From DASUZB01 sp035535495 (lineage in GTDB: Bacteria; Actinomycetota; CALGFH01): a stretch of 27,494 bases of DNA. The translations under genes were made by a program, and so were the position numbers. The notes below the pieces were generated by a model, which was not told the origin of the DNA, did not search any database, and saw only the letters and a list, made by a program, of their open reading frames with translations. The stretch lies in assembly GCA_035535495.1 (NCBI GenBank), contig DATLQA010000310.1, positions 1 through 27,494 of the forward strand. The letters are read 5' to 3'. Shown here piece by piece: positions 8,179 to 15,475 of the stretch (position 1 is the first letter of the stretch; each line of letters begins with the position of its first letter).

Positions 8179-9401
8179 TCCCGCCGGTCATCCCAGAGCG
8201 CGTGGCTACGGCTGGCGGCAGCGGCGGCGACGCGTGCGACGACCTCGCCGGCCGGCAGGGGGTCGAGGCGGCGGCCATCGCGGAGCCGCAACGCCACCTG
8301 CCCGTTGGCGTCCTCCTTCGGTCCGATCACCGCCTGGTAGGGCACCCGTCGCGCCGCCCTGACCCGTGCGCCGAGAGTGCCGCGGTCCGCAGCGGCGAGC
8401 TCGGCGCGGAGCCCCCGCTCGATGCAGCCGTCGACCAGCGCCGCGGCCGCGGCCAGCTCGGCGTCGGACACCGGCAGCGCTACCAGCTGCACCGGGGCCA
8501 TCCAGGTGGGGAAGGCTCCCCCGTGCACCTCGATCAGGTGGGCGACGAGCCGCTCGATGCCGCCGACGACGCTGCGGTGCACCATCACCGGCCGGTGCCG
8601 CGCCCCCTCGGGGCCGGTGTAGCGCAGGTCGAAGCGCTGTGGCTGGTGGAAGTCGAGTTGCACGGTCGACAGGGTGGCCTCCCTGCCCTGCGCATCGACG
8701 ACCTGCACGTCGATCTTCGGCCCGTAGAACGCGCCCTCGCCCGCCTCGGCGTCATGGGACACCCCCCGCGCTCGGAGCACCGCGGCAAGGATGGATTCCG
8801 CCCGGTCCCAGACCCCGGGGTCGGCGACGTACTTGCCGCCTCGCCCACGCAGCGACAGCCGGTAGCGGGCCGCCTGGATGCCGAGCGCCGCGTAGGCCTG
8901 GTCGATCATGTCGAGCACCAGGGCGACCTCGTCGGCGACCTGGTCCAGCGCGCAGAACACGTGGGCGTCGTTGAGCTGGATGGCGCGCACCCTGGTCAGC
9001 CCGCCGAGGACTCCCGACAGCTCGGCGCGGTACATCCCGCCGAGCTCGGCGATGCGCAGCGGCAGCTCCCGGTGGCTGTGGTGCCGCGAGCGGAAGATCA
9101 GCGCATGGTGCGGGCAGAGGCTCGGCCGCAGCACCAGCTGCTCCGCACCGAGCTGGAGCGGCGGGAACATCTCCTCGCGGAAGTGCGCCAGGTGGCCCGA
9201 CAGTTCGTACAGCTCGCGCTTGCCGAGGACCGGGGTGTGGACGTGCTGGTAGCCCGCGCGCCGCTCGGCCTCGTGGATGTACTCCTCGATCGCGTGCCGC
9301 ACCGCGGCGCCCGCCGGCAGCCAGTACGGCAGGCCCGCGCCGATCAGCGGGTCGATGTCGAACAGCTGGAGCTCGCGGCCGAGCCGGTGGTGGTCGTGCA
9401 T
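8175..9401 (-). CDS. Short threonyl-tRNA synthetase lacking the TGS and editing domains
   Basis: The 408-residue protein starts directly at the catalytic core with MHDHHRLGRELQLF, equivalent to the DHRKLGKELDLF that follows the editing domain in full-length ThrRS (about 640 residues). The zinc ligands are present: Cys96 in RPSLCPHH, His147 in NDAHVFC and His275 in VMVHRS. So are motif 2 (YRAELSGVLGGLTRVR, about 124-139), motif 3 (SVVGGIERLVAHL) and the C-terminal anticodon-binding domain from about residue 300. The usual NCPGH is CPHH here. It should charge tRNA-Thr but cannot clear mischarged Ser-tRNA in cis. A normal thrS probably exists elsewhere, and this copy may be a stress-induced or inhibitor-tolerant form (inference). 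A perfect ribosome site (AGGAGG, 4 bases before ATG) follows a threonine attenuator. Confidence 0.88.
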   Translation of the reverse strand: MHDHHRLGRELQLFDIDPLIGAGLPYWLPAGAAVRHAIEEYIHEAERRAGYQHVHTPVLGKRELYELSGHLAHFREEMFPPLQLGAEQLVLRPSLCPHHALIFRSRHHSHRELPLRIAELGGMYRAELSGVLGGLTRVRAIQLNDAHVFCALDQVADEVALVLDMIDQAYAALGIQAARYRLSLRGRGGKYVADPGVWDRAESILAAVLRARGVSHDAEAGEGAFYGPKIDVQVVDAQGREATLSTVQLDFHQPQRFDLRYTGPEGARHRPVMVHRSVVGGIERLVAHLIEVHGGAFPTWMAPVQLVALPVSDAELAAAAALVDGCIERGLRAELAAADRGTLGARVRAARRVPYQAVIGPKEDANGQVALRLRDGRRLDPLPAGEVVARVAAAAASRSHALWDDRRD

Positions 9402-9440
9402 GATGCCTCCTGGCGGATCGGGAGACGAGCGACCACCACG

Positions 9441-9469
9441 AAGCCCCGGGGCCGCTCGCCCCGGGGCTT
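9441..9469 (-). terminator. Attenuator terminator hairpin in the ThrRS leader
   Basis: AAGCCCCGGGGC and GCCCCGGGGCTT form a perfect 12-bp stem with a 5-base loop, 17 bases after the leader-peptide stop and 40 bases before the ThrRS ATG. No U-tract follows, as is common in high-GC actinobacteria. It is far stronger than any other hairpin nearby and overlaps the antiterminator arm. Confidence 0.75.
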
Positions 9470-9485
9470 GGAAAAGGACAGCAGG

Positions 9486-9536
9486 TCAGCGCGCCGGGAC
9501 GGTCTCCGGCGTCGTGGTTGCAGCAGCGCGCTTCAT
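9486..9536 (-). CDS. Threonine-rich leader peptide (16 residues)
   Basis: The ORF encodes MKRAAATTTPETVPAR and then TGA. Four of 16 residues are Thr, three of them consecutive (codons ACC, ACG, ACG at 9518-9510), and the fourth is ACC at 9503-9501. It is placed so that segment 1 of the attenuator begins within the third Thr codon. The ATG is preceded by TACGGT ending 6 bases upstream (leaderless possibility) and also by GGTGAGG, which could serve as a ribosome site if the RNA starts further up. Its role is almost certainly to be translated as a sensor; the peptide itself need have no function. Confidence 0.72.
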   Translation of the reverse strand: MKRAAATTTPETVPAR

Positions 9537-9718
9537 GGCCTCACCGTAGCAGGCGCGCGCCGCTGCCGGTAGCTGATTCCCGCGGTCAGTCACCACCGCG
9601 GCCCATACCGCCGCGGGGACGCCAAGACTTGGCAGGTACCGCACCGTCGACCTCCGCTGACCCGATTCCCGCTACCCTGAGGACCCCGTTGCCATCCACC
9701 CCACTGGAGGATGCCGCG

Positions 9719-10450
9719 ATGCCGACCCGGTTGGCACACGTCGTGGTCGACGCGGGTGACCCGCCGGCGCTGGCGCGGTGGTGGGCCGACGCGCTCGGAT
9801 GGGCGGTCACGCTGGAAGAGCCCAGCGAGGTGGTGGTCGAGCCGGCGGAACCGGACAGCCTCGGGGTCCCGCTGGTGTTCGTCCCGGTCGCCGACCCCAA
9901 GGTCGGCAAGAACCGGGTCCACCTCGACCTGCGCAGCGCCTCAGCCGACCACCAGGCCGAGACGGTCGCGCGGCTGACCGGTGCCGGCGCCCGCCCGGTC
10001 GACATCGGCCAGGGCGACGAGGTCGCCTGGGTGGTGCTGGCCGACCCCGAGGGCAACGAGTTCTGCGTGCTCGATCCGCGCGACGAGTACGCGGCGACCG
10101 GCCCGGTCGCCGCGCTGGTGGTCGACACGGGCGACCCTCGGACGCTGGCCCGGTTCTGGAGCCAAGCGACCGGCTGGCCGCTGGTCGCGTCGGGCGGCGA
10201 TTGGGCGTCGCTCCGATCCCCTTCCGGCCAGGGCCCCTTCCTCGAATTCCTCGCGGTCGACGAGCCCAAGCGGGTGAAGAACCGCCTCCACCTGGACGTG
10301 GCCCCGCCGCTCGACGACGACCACGCCGCCGAGGTGGCCCGCATGCGGACGCTCGGTGCCACCCCAGCCGACGTGGGACAGGGTGAGGTCCCCTGGGTGG
10401 TGCTGGCCGACCCGGAAGGCAACGAGTTCTGCGTGCTCACGCCACGCTAG
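9719..10450 (+). CDS. Tandem-duplicated VOC (glyoxalase-like) protein
   Basis: The 243-residue protein is an internal duplication. Residues about 3-117 and 125-243 share the pattern of AHVVVDAGDPPALARWWADALGW / AALVVDTGDPRTLARFWSQATGW at their starts, KNRVHLDL / KNRLHLDV in the middle, and an identical WVVLADPEGNEFCVL near their ends. This matches the actinobacterial glyoxalase-like domain family. The ligand is unknown. The start is the ATG at 9719, with GGAGG 8 bases upstream; the frame itself is open further upstream, but the earlier codons give no VOC similarity and overlap the divergent ThrRS leader. A possible -10, TACCCT, lies at 9672-9677. It has little sequence in common with the other double-VOC protein at 5497. 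Confidence 0.85.
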   Translation: MPTRLAHVVVDAGDPPALARWWADALGWAVTLEEPSEVVVEPAEPDSLGVPLVFVPVADPKVGKNRVHLDLRSASADHQAETVARLTGAGARPVDIGQGDEVAWVVLADPEGNEFCVLDPRDEYAATGPVAALVVDTGDPRTLARFWSQATGWPLVASGGDWASLRSPSGQGPFLEFLAVDEPKRVKNRLHLDVAPPLDDDHAAEVARMRTLGATPADVGQGEVPWVVLADPEGNEFCVLTPR

Positions 10451-10479
10451 CCGTGCCCGCTTGGATGCGTGCGCGGTCG

Positions 10480-11205
10480 CTACGGCGAGGTGGGCAGCTC
10501 GGCGGTCCAGTCCTCGGCGAGTGCCTCGGCGGGCGGCTCGCCCGCCGGCACGCCGCCGGCGCCCTGCTCGACCAGGTCGACCGCTTCGGCGGCGGTGGCG
10601 GCGACGGCGAACAGGCGGCCCTCTCCCAAGGGGGCGAAGCCCTGCTCGACCATGCTCCGCACCATCGCCAGGAACGGGTCCCAGTAGCCGGCCACGTTGA
10701 TCAGCACCACCGGCCGGTCGTGCAGGCGGAGCTGGCGTAGGGTGAGCACCTCCAGCAACTCCTCCAGGGTGCCGAAGCCGCCGGGCAGGGCGACGAACGC
10801 GTCGGCCCTCGCGTCCATCTCGGCCTTGCGCTCGCGGAGCGTCTCGGTCACCACCAGCTCGTCGGCCGGGTCGTAGGCCAGTTCGCGGTCGACCAGGGTG
10901 CGCGGGATGACCCCGTGGACGCGGCCGCCGACCTCGTGCACCGCCCTGGCGACCTCGCCCATCAGGCCGACGTTGCCGCCGCCGTAGACCAGCCGGTGGC
11001 CGCGCCGGCCGAGCTCGTGGCCGAGGGCGCTGGCCGCCTGGTGGTGGACGGCTGGCAGCCCGGACGCTGACGCGCAGAACACGCAGATCGAGAGCGGCCG
11101 CCGACCCCGCCCGGTGCGCCCGTCCGCCCCGGCGCCGCCGCGCAGCCCGGCTCCGGGCGGGGTCGGAGACTCATGGAGCAACGTGGTGACCCCGGGATGG
11201 ATCAA
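10480..11205 (-). CDS. LOG-family protein (TIGR00730-like; cytokinin riboside monophosphate phosphoribohydrolase-like)
   Basis: The protein has the LOG fold signatures YGGGNVGLMG (74-83), ERKAEMDARADAFVALPGG (125-143) and GGFGTLEELLEVLTLRQL (142-159). The family cleaves nucleoside 5'-monophosphates to free base and ribose 5-phosphate; some members release cytokinins, others have general AMP/purine roles. Homology begins only at about residue 38 (LSICVFCAS), so the first 36 residues are a Gly/Arg/Pro-rich extension. Start choice is uncertain: the TTG at 11205 is 3 bases after the M16 gene's stop, and a GTG at 11190 is the alternative; neither has a convincing ribosome site. The tight spacing suggests it is the last gene of the rpsO-pnp-M16 transcript. 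Confidence 0.85.
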   Translation of the reverse strand: MIHPGVTTLLHESPTPPGAGLRGGAGADGRTGRGRRPLSICVFCASASGLPAVHHQAASALGHELGRRGHRLVYGGGNVGLMGEVARAVHEVGGRVHGVIPRTLVDRELAYDPADELVVTETLRERKAEMDARADAFVALPGGFGTLEELLEVLTLRQLRLHDRPVVLINVAGYWDPFLAMVRSMVEQGFAPLGEGRLFAVAATAAEAVDLVEQGAGGVPAGEPPAEALAEDWTAELPTSP

Positions 11206-11208
11206 GCC

Positions 11209-12483
11209 TCATGCCACGTACTCCGTGAACTCGTCGGCGTCGAACGGGCCGATCAGGGCGAGGGCGCGTGGGCCGTCGCCGAGCAGCTCCTTGGCCAGCG
11301 CGCGGACGTCCGCCTCGGTGACCGCGTCGACCCGCTGGATGACGTCGTCAACGCTGAGGATCTCGCCGCGGGTCAGCTCCGACTTGCCGAGCCAGGACAT
11401 GCGGCTCGAGGTGTCCTCGAGGCCGAGCACGAGTGAGCCCTTGTAGTGGCCCTTGGCCCTGGCCAGCTCCTCGTCGGTGAGGCCGTCGGCGGCGAGCCGC
11501 TGGACCTCGTCCTTGACGACCTTGAGGACCTCGTGGATGCGCTTGGGCGCGGCGCCGGCGTAGACGGCGTAGGACCCTGTCTCGGCGTACTGGTTGGCGT
11601 AGGAGCCGATCGAGTAGACCAGGCCGCGCTTCTCGCGGATCTCCTGGAACAGCCGCGAGCTCATGCCGCCGCCGAAGGCGATGTTGAGCACCCCGAGGGC
11701 GAAGCGGCGCGGGTCGTTGCGGGACATGCCGGGGCCGCCGAGGACCACGTGGGCCTGGTCGGTCGGCTTGGTGCGGACGCTGATGCCGCCGGCGGCGCGT
11801 GGCCGGGACCGCTCCGTCCGCGGCCCGCGGGCGTCGCCATCGCCCAGCTCCCCGAAGGCGGTGGTGACGAGCTCGACCACCTCGTCGTGGCCGCAGCTGC
11901 CGGCGGCGGCGACCACCAGGTTGTCCGGGGTGTAGTGGCGCCGCCAGTAGCGGGCCAGGGTCTCGCGGGGCATCTGCCCGATGGACTCGACCGTGCCGAG
12001 CACCGGCCGGCCGAGCGGGTGGCCGCCGAACAGGACCTCGGCGAACAGGTCGTGGACCTGCTCCTCGGGCACGTCGTTGGCGGCGCCGATCTCCTCGAGG
12101 ATGACCGTCCGCTCCGCCTCGACGTCCGCCTTGGCCAGCTTGGAGGCGCGCAGCATGTCGACCAGGACGTCGACCGCCAGCGGCAGGTCGCGGTCGAGGG
12201 TGCGGGTGTAGAAGCAGGTGTACTCCTTGAAGGTGAACGCGTTCAGCTCCCCGCCGACCGCGTCCATGACCTCGGCGATCTCCTGGGCGGAGCGGCGCGT
12301 GGTCCCCTTGAACAGCAGGTGCTCCAGGTAGTGGGAGGCACCGGCCTGGCGTGGGGTCTCGTCACGGGACCCCACGCCGGCCCAGAAGCCGAGGGTCACC
12401 GAGCGCACGCTCGGCATGCGCTCGGTGAGGATGCGCAGCCCCCCGGGAAGGTCGGTGCGCTCGAAGGCGTCGGCCGCGACCAT
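11209..12483 (-). CDS. M16-family zinc peptidase (PepR/processing-peptidase-like)
   Basis: The 424-residue protein has the inverted zinc motif HYLEH at residues 51-55 and a downstream ligand Glu in ILEEI (E130/E131), so it looks catalytically intact. Further family features are NAFTFKEYTCFY (81-92), the second-domain segment starting near residue 240 (DQAHVVLGGPG), and FGGGMSSRLFQEIREKRGLVYSI. Its place directly after pnp (7-bp gap) matches mycobacteria, where Rv2782c (pepR) follows gpsI/pnp. The role of bacterial members is poorly known; they degrade or process peptides in the cytoplasm. The start is an ATG. Confidence 0.92.
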   Translation of the reverse strand: MVAADAFERTDLPGGLRILTERMPSVRSVTLGFWAGVGSRDETPRQAGASHYLEHLLFKGTTRRSAQEIAEVMDAVGGELNAFTFKEYTCFYTRTLDRDLPLAVDVLVDMLRASKLAKADVEAERTVILEEIGAANDVPEEQVHDLFAEVLFGGHPLGRPVLGTVESIGQMPRETLARYWRRHYTPDNLVVAAAGSCGHDEVVELVTTAFGELGDGDARGPRTERSRPRAAGGISVRTKPTDQAHVVLGGPGMSRNDPRRFALGVLNIAFGGGMSSRLFQEIREKRGLVYSIGSYANQYAETGSYAVYAGAAPKRIHEVLKVVKDEVQRLAADGLTDEELARAKGHYKGSLVLGLEDTSSRMSWLGKSELTRGEILSVDDVIQRVDAVTEADVRALAKELLGDGPRALALIGPFDADEFTEYVA

Positions 12484-12490
12484 CGGACCG

Positions 12491-14704
12491 CTAGCTGCCG
12501 TCGGCGTCGTCGCCGCCCTCGGCTGGCTGGGCGGGCGCCTGGCTGCCCTCCTCCTCGTCGGCCAGCGCCAGCGAGATGCGGTTCTGCCGGTCGATCTCGG
12601 TGACCTCGACGAGCAGCTTGTCGCCGACGTTGACCACGTCCTCGACGGCGCGCACGCGCTGGCCCTTGCGGCCCAGCTTGGAGATGTGCAGCAGCCCGTC
12701 CTTGCCCGGGGTGAGGGAGATGAACGCGCCGAAGGTGGTGGTCTTCACCACCGTGCCGAGGAAGCGCTCCCCCACCTGGGGCATGACCGGGTTCATCTGC
12801 TCGCGGATCATCTTGAGGGCGATGTCGAGCTGCTCCCCATCGGTGGCACCGATGAACACCCGGCCGTCGTCCTCGATCGAGATCTCCGCGCCGGAGGCGG
12901 CCTGGATCTCGTTGATGCGCTTGCCCTTGGGGCCGATCAGCTCGCCGATCTTGGCGACCGGGATCTGCTCGATGTGGACCAGCGGGGCGAACCGGCTGAC
13001 CTCCTCGCGCGGCCGCTCGATGGCGGCCTGGATGACGTCCAGGATCACCATGCGGGCGTCGCGCGCCTGGGTCAGCGCGGCGATCAGGACCTCGCTCGGG
13101 ATGCCGGTGAGCTTGGTGTCGAGCTGGAGCGCGGTGACGAACTCCCGCGTGCCGGCGACCTTGAAGTCCATGTCGCCGAAGGCGTCCTCGGCGCCGAGGA
13201 TGTCGGTCAGGGTGACGAACTCGCCGCCCTCGGCGATCAGGCCCATGGCGATGCCGCCGACCGGCGCCTTGATGGGCACGCCGGCGTCCATCAGCGACAG
13301 GGTCGAGGCGCAGACCGACGCCATCGAGGTGGAGCCGTTGGACGACAGCACCTCGCTGACCAGGCGGAGCGCGTAGGGGAACTCCTCCTTGTCGGGGATG
13401 ACCGGGAGCAGGGCGCGCTCGGCGAGGGCGCCGTGGCCGATCTCCCGCCGCTTGGGGCCGCGCATGAAGCCGGTCTCGCCGGTGGAGAACGGCGGGAAGT
13501 TGTAGTGGTGCATGTAGCGCTTGCGGTCGGTGGGGTCGAGGGTGTCGATGGTCTGCTCCATGCGCACCATGCCGAGGGTGGCGATGTTGAGCACCTGGGT
13601 CTCGCCCCGCTCGAACAGGCCGGAGCCGTGCGCCCTCGGCAGGATGCCGACCTCGGCGGAGAGCGGGCGGATGTCGCGCGGCCCGCGCCCGTCGATGCGC
13701 TTGGACTCCTTGACGACCCGCTGGCGGACCAGCTCCTTGGTGAGGCTGCGGAAGGCGTTGGCGACCTCGCGCTCGCGCCCGGCGCCTTCCTCGCCGAGCT
13801 GGGCAGCGGCGGCCTCGGCCGCCTCGGCCTTGATAGTGTCGAGGCGCTCCTGGCGGGCGGTCTTGTCGGCGATGGCGATGGCCTCGCGCACGTTGGTCTC
13901 GGCGGCGCCCCTGACGATCCCGGCGACGTCCTCGCCGTAGTCCTCGAACAGCGGGTACTCGCGGGGCTGGGCGCCGGCCTGGCGGACCAGCTCGGCCTGC
14001 AGCTGGCAGGCGGTGGCAATGTGCGACTTGGCGAACTCCAGGGCCAGGCCGAGGGACTCCTCGGTCGGCTTGGGCGCGCCCGTCTCCTCCATCAGCTGGA
14101 CCGCCTGCTCGGTGGCCTCGGCCTCGACCATCAGGATGTCGACCCCGCCGCTCTCGTTCTGGCGACCGGCCACCACCATGTCGAAGGTGCACTCGTCCAG
14201 CTCGGCGTAGGTCGGGTTGACGATCCAGTCAGGGCCGCGCCGGCCAAGCCGCACCGCGCCGACCGGGCCGGTGAAGGGGATGCCGGCGAGCAGCACGGCC
14301 GCCGAGGCGCCGTTGATGGCACAGATGTCGGGGTTGTTCTCCATGTCGGCCGAGAGGATCGTGCCGACCACGTGGATCTCGTTGCGCATCCCCTTGGGGA
14401 ACGAGGGCCGCAGCGGCCGGTCGATCAGCCGGGCCGTGAGGATGGCCGTCTCCGACGGCCGCCCCTCACGGCGGAAGAAGCCACTGGGGATCTTGCCGGC
14501 GGCATACATGCGCTCCTCCACGTCCACGGTGAGCGGGAGGAAGTCGAGCTGCTCTTTGGGTTGTTTCGCCGCGGTCGCGGTGACCAGCACCTGGGTCTCT
14601 CCCAGGCCGACGACCACCGCGCCGCCGGCCAGCTTGGCCAGCTTGCCGGTCTCCAGGAGCATGTCCCGGCCACCGACCGAGCCTTGCACACGATGTACTG
14701 CCAT
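12491..14704 (-). CDS. pnp: Polyribonucleotide nucleotidyltransferase (PNPase)
   Basis: The 737-residue protein has the complete PNPase layout: RNase PH-like domain 1 (about 10-225, with FFRREGRPSE), an alpha-helical linker (about 240-310), RNase PH-like domain 2 (about 320-545, with SNGSTSMASVCASTLSLMDAG), KH (about 570-632, with IGELIGPKGKRINEI) and S1 (about 640-713, with TTTFGAFISLTPGKDGLLHISKL). It has a short acidic tail. It degrades RNA 3' to 5' using phosphate, and in actinobacteria also adds 3' tails. The ATG follows GAGGAGAG with about 8 bases between. It lies 324 bp downstream of rpsO, separated by a long hairpin of the kind cut by RNase III. Confidence 0.97.
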   Translation of the reverse strand: MAVHRVQGSVGGRDMLLETGKLAKLAGGAVVVGLGETQVLVTATAAKQPKEQLDFLPLTVDVEERMYAAGKIPSGFFRREGRPSETAILTARLIDRPLRPSFPKGMRNEIHVVGTILSADMENNPDICAINGASAAVLLAGIPFTGPVGAVRLGRRGPDWIVNPTYAELDECTFDMVVAGRQNESGGVDILMVEAEATEQAVQLMEETGAPKPTEESLGLALEFAKSHIATACQLQAELVRQAGAQPREYPLFEDYGEDVAGIVRGAAETNVREAIAIADKTARQERLDTIKAEAAEAAAAQLGEEGAGREREVANAFRSLTKELVRQRVVKESKRIDGRGPRDIRPLSAEVGILPRAHGSGLFERGETQVLNIATLGMVRMEQTIDTLDPTDRKRYMHHYNFPPFSTGETGFMRGPKRREIGHGALAERALLPVIPDKEEFPYALRLVSEVLSSNGSTSMASVCASTLSLMDAGVPIKAPVGGIAMGLIAEGGEFVTLTDILGAEDAFGDMDFKVAGTREFVTALQLDTKLTGIPSEVLIAALTQARDARMVILDVIQAAIERPREEVSRFAPLVHIEQIPVAKIGELIGPKGKRINEIQAASGAEISIEDDGRVFIGATDGEQLDIALKMIREQMNPVMPQVGERFLGTVVKTTTFGAFISLTPGKDGLLHISKLGRKGQRVRAVEDVVNVGDKLLVEVTEIDRQNRISLALADEEEGSQAPAQPAEGGDDADGS

Positions 14705-15028
14705 GAATTCTCTCTCCTCGTTGCCTCAAGCCCCGTCGAAAGGGCGGCATGACGATTGGCGGTCCCGGCCGGCGTGATGCCTGGTCCGGGCGCTGGCGCG
14801 CGGACGTACCGGGCCAGCGGGAAGCGCGACGGGGCGGGCTGGCGGTCGGCCCGAGGCCGGCCGCTCATTCCTTGAGCGGTGCCAGTTCTCAGTAGAAAGA
14901 CCTGGGCTTGGTTCCAGAGCTCACCACTGACAACTGGCACGGCACCGGCCGCCGAAGGTCCATCGCGCTTCAAACTGCTACTGCGGCAGCGGCGTCACCG
15001 CCTTCTTCGGTGCTTCGGCGCCCCGGCT
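14705..15028 (-). other. rpsO-pnp intergenic region (324 bp)
   Basis: No gene was found here. The stretch is GC-rich and full of inverted repeats. From the rpsO side it holds a short imperfect hairpin region (14950-15028), the long hairpin at 14879-14940, a perfect 7-bp hairpin CCGCTCA/TGAGCGG (14861-14879) abutting it, and about 150 bp of further GC-rich sequence before the pnp ribosome site. No convincing pnp promoter was identified, so co-transcription with rpsO is likely. Confidence 0.6.
14879..14940 (-). promoter_or_regulatory. Long rpsO-pnp intergenic hairpin, probable RNase III processing site
   Basis: The arms GTGCCAGTTCTCAGT (14879-14893, plus strand) and ACTGACAACTGGCAC (14926-14940) pair over 15 positions with one mismatch. 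The 32-base apical part holds a smaller CTGG/CCAG stem. In E. coli and Streptomyces the rpsO-pnp spacer carries a long hairpin cut by RNase III, which starts PNPase autoregulation. The position and length here fit that role. A terminator is less likely because pnp lacks an obvious promoter. Confidence 0.65.
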
Positions 15029-15295
15029 TCAGCGCCGCAACCCGAGGCGCTCGATCAGCGAGCGGTAGCGGGTCACGTCGGTCGCTTGCAGGTAGCGAAG
15101 GAGCCGGCGACGGCGGCCGACCATCTGCAGCAGGCCGCGACGCGAGTGGTGGTCGTGCTTGTGCACCTTGAGGTGCTCGGTGAGGGTGTTGATGCGCCGG
15201 GTGAGGATCGCGACCTGGACCTCGGGCGAGCCGGTGTCGTTCTCCTTGGTCGCGTACTCGGCGATGATCTGCGTCTTCTCGTCTTTTACCAGCAT
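15029..15295 (-). CDS. rpsO: 30S ribosomal protein S15
   Basis: The 88-residue protein, the normal S15 length, has KNDTGSPEVQVAILTRRI-type and HKHDHHSRRGLLQMVGRRR segments that carry the conserved 16S rRNA-binding residues, ending in YLQATDVTRYRSLIERLGLRR. S15 is a primary binder of the central domain of 16S rRNA. The ATG follows GAGAGGT with 5-6 bases between. The leader upstream folds into a possible three-way junction, which is the type of structure S15 itself binds in some bacteria. Confidence 0.97.
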   Translation of the reverse strand: MLVKDEKTQIIAEYATKENDTGSPEVQVAILTRRINTLTEHLKVHKHDHHSRRGLLQMVGRRRRLLRYLQATDVTRYRSLIERLGLRR

Positions 15296-15324
15296 GCGCT
15301 ACCTCTCGGGGACGGTGCGGAAAG

Positions 15325-15393
15325 CGTGCCCGGGGGCGCGCGACGGCTCCGCCGAGCCTCGGCGTCCCGCATCCCGGACGGTCGCCGGGCACG
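15325..15393 (-). promoter_or_regulatory. Three-way-junction RNA in the rpsO leader, candidate S15 autoregulatory element
   Basis: An outer 9-bp stem pairs 15325-15333 (CGTGCCCGG) with 15385-15393 (CCGGGCACG). It encloses two smaller hairpins, GGCTC/GAGCC (15345-15349 with 15354-15358) and CGTCC/GGACG (15363-15367 with 15376-15380). The result is a three-way junction 30 bases before the rpsO ATG. S15 binds a three-way junction in 16S rRNA and regulates its own mRNA through leader structures in several bacteria. The assignment here is inferred from shape and position. Confidence 0.45.
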
Positions 15394-15419
15394 TGTGACG
15401 GCCCGGCCACCCGGCGCAA

Positions 15420-15425
15420 AGGGTA
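15420..15425 (-). promoter_or_regulatory. Candidate -10 element for rpsO
   Basis: TACCCT on the minus strand would give an RNA start near 15413 and a leader of about 118 bases holding the three-way junction. The -35 region is not convincing. Confidence 0.35.
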
Positions 15426-15475
15426 GCACAGGCAACCACGATGAGCTGGGAGAAGGGACCCGCCAGGACCCCGGG

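Larger units (their letters stand above)
9402..9548 (-). promoter_or_regulatory. Threonine-codon attenuator leader of the short ThrRS gene
   Basis: Reading down the minus strand there are a TACGGT -10-like element (9548-9543), a leader ORF starting at 9536 with Thr codons ACC-ACG-ACG, and then three competing pairings. Segment 1 CGCCGG (9511-9506) pairs with segment 2 CCGGCG (9497-9492). Segment 2 region CGTCCCGG (9501-9494) can instead pair with CCGGGGCG (9464-9457), 8 bp including one G-U. Segment 3 otherwise forms a 12-bp terminator with segment 4. A ribosome stalled on the Thr codons would cover segment 1, freeing segment 2 to disrupt the terminator. This is the classical amino-acid attenuation layout: low charged tRNA-Thr would raise synthetase expression. 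Confidence 0.75.

Noticed and set aside
8175..9401. The short ThrRS as a truncated pseudogene
   Set aside because: It has a good start with perfect ribosome site, all catalytic and zinc residues, a complete anticodon domain and its own regulatory leader.
9402..9548. T-box riboswitch upstream of the short ThrRS
   Set aside because: The leader is only about 135 bases, has no visible T-box sequence or specifier-loop stem, and a leader-peptide mechanism explains it better.
14705..15028. A hidden tRNA or small gene between rpsO and pnp
   Set aside because: No cloverleaf or T-loop sequence was found, and open frames here lack codon bias or ribosome sites.
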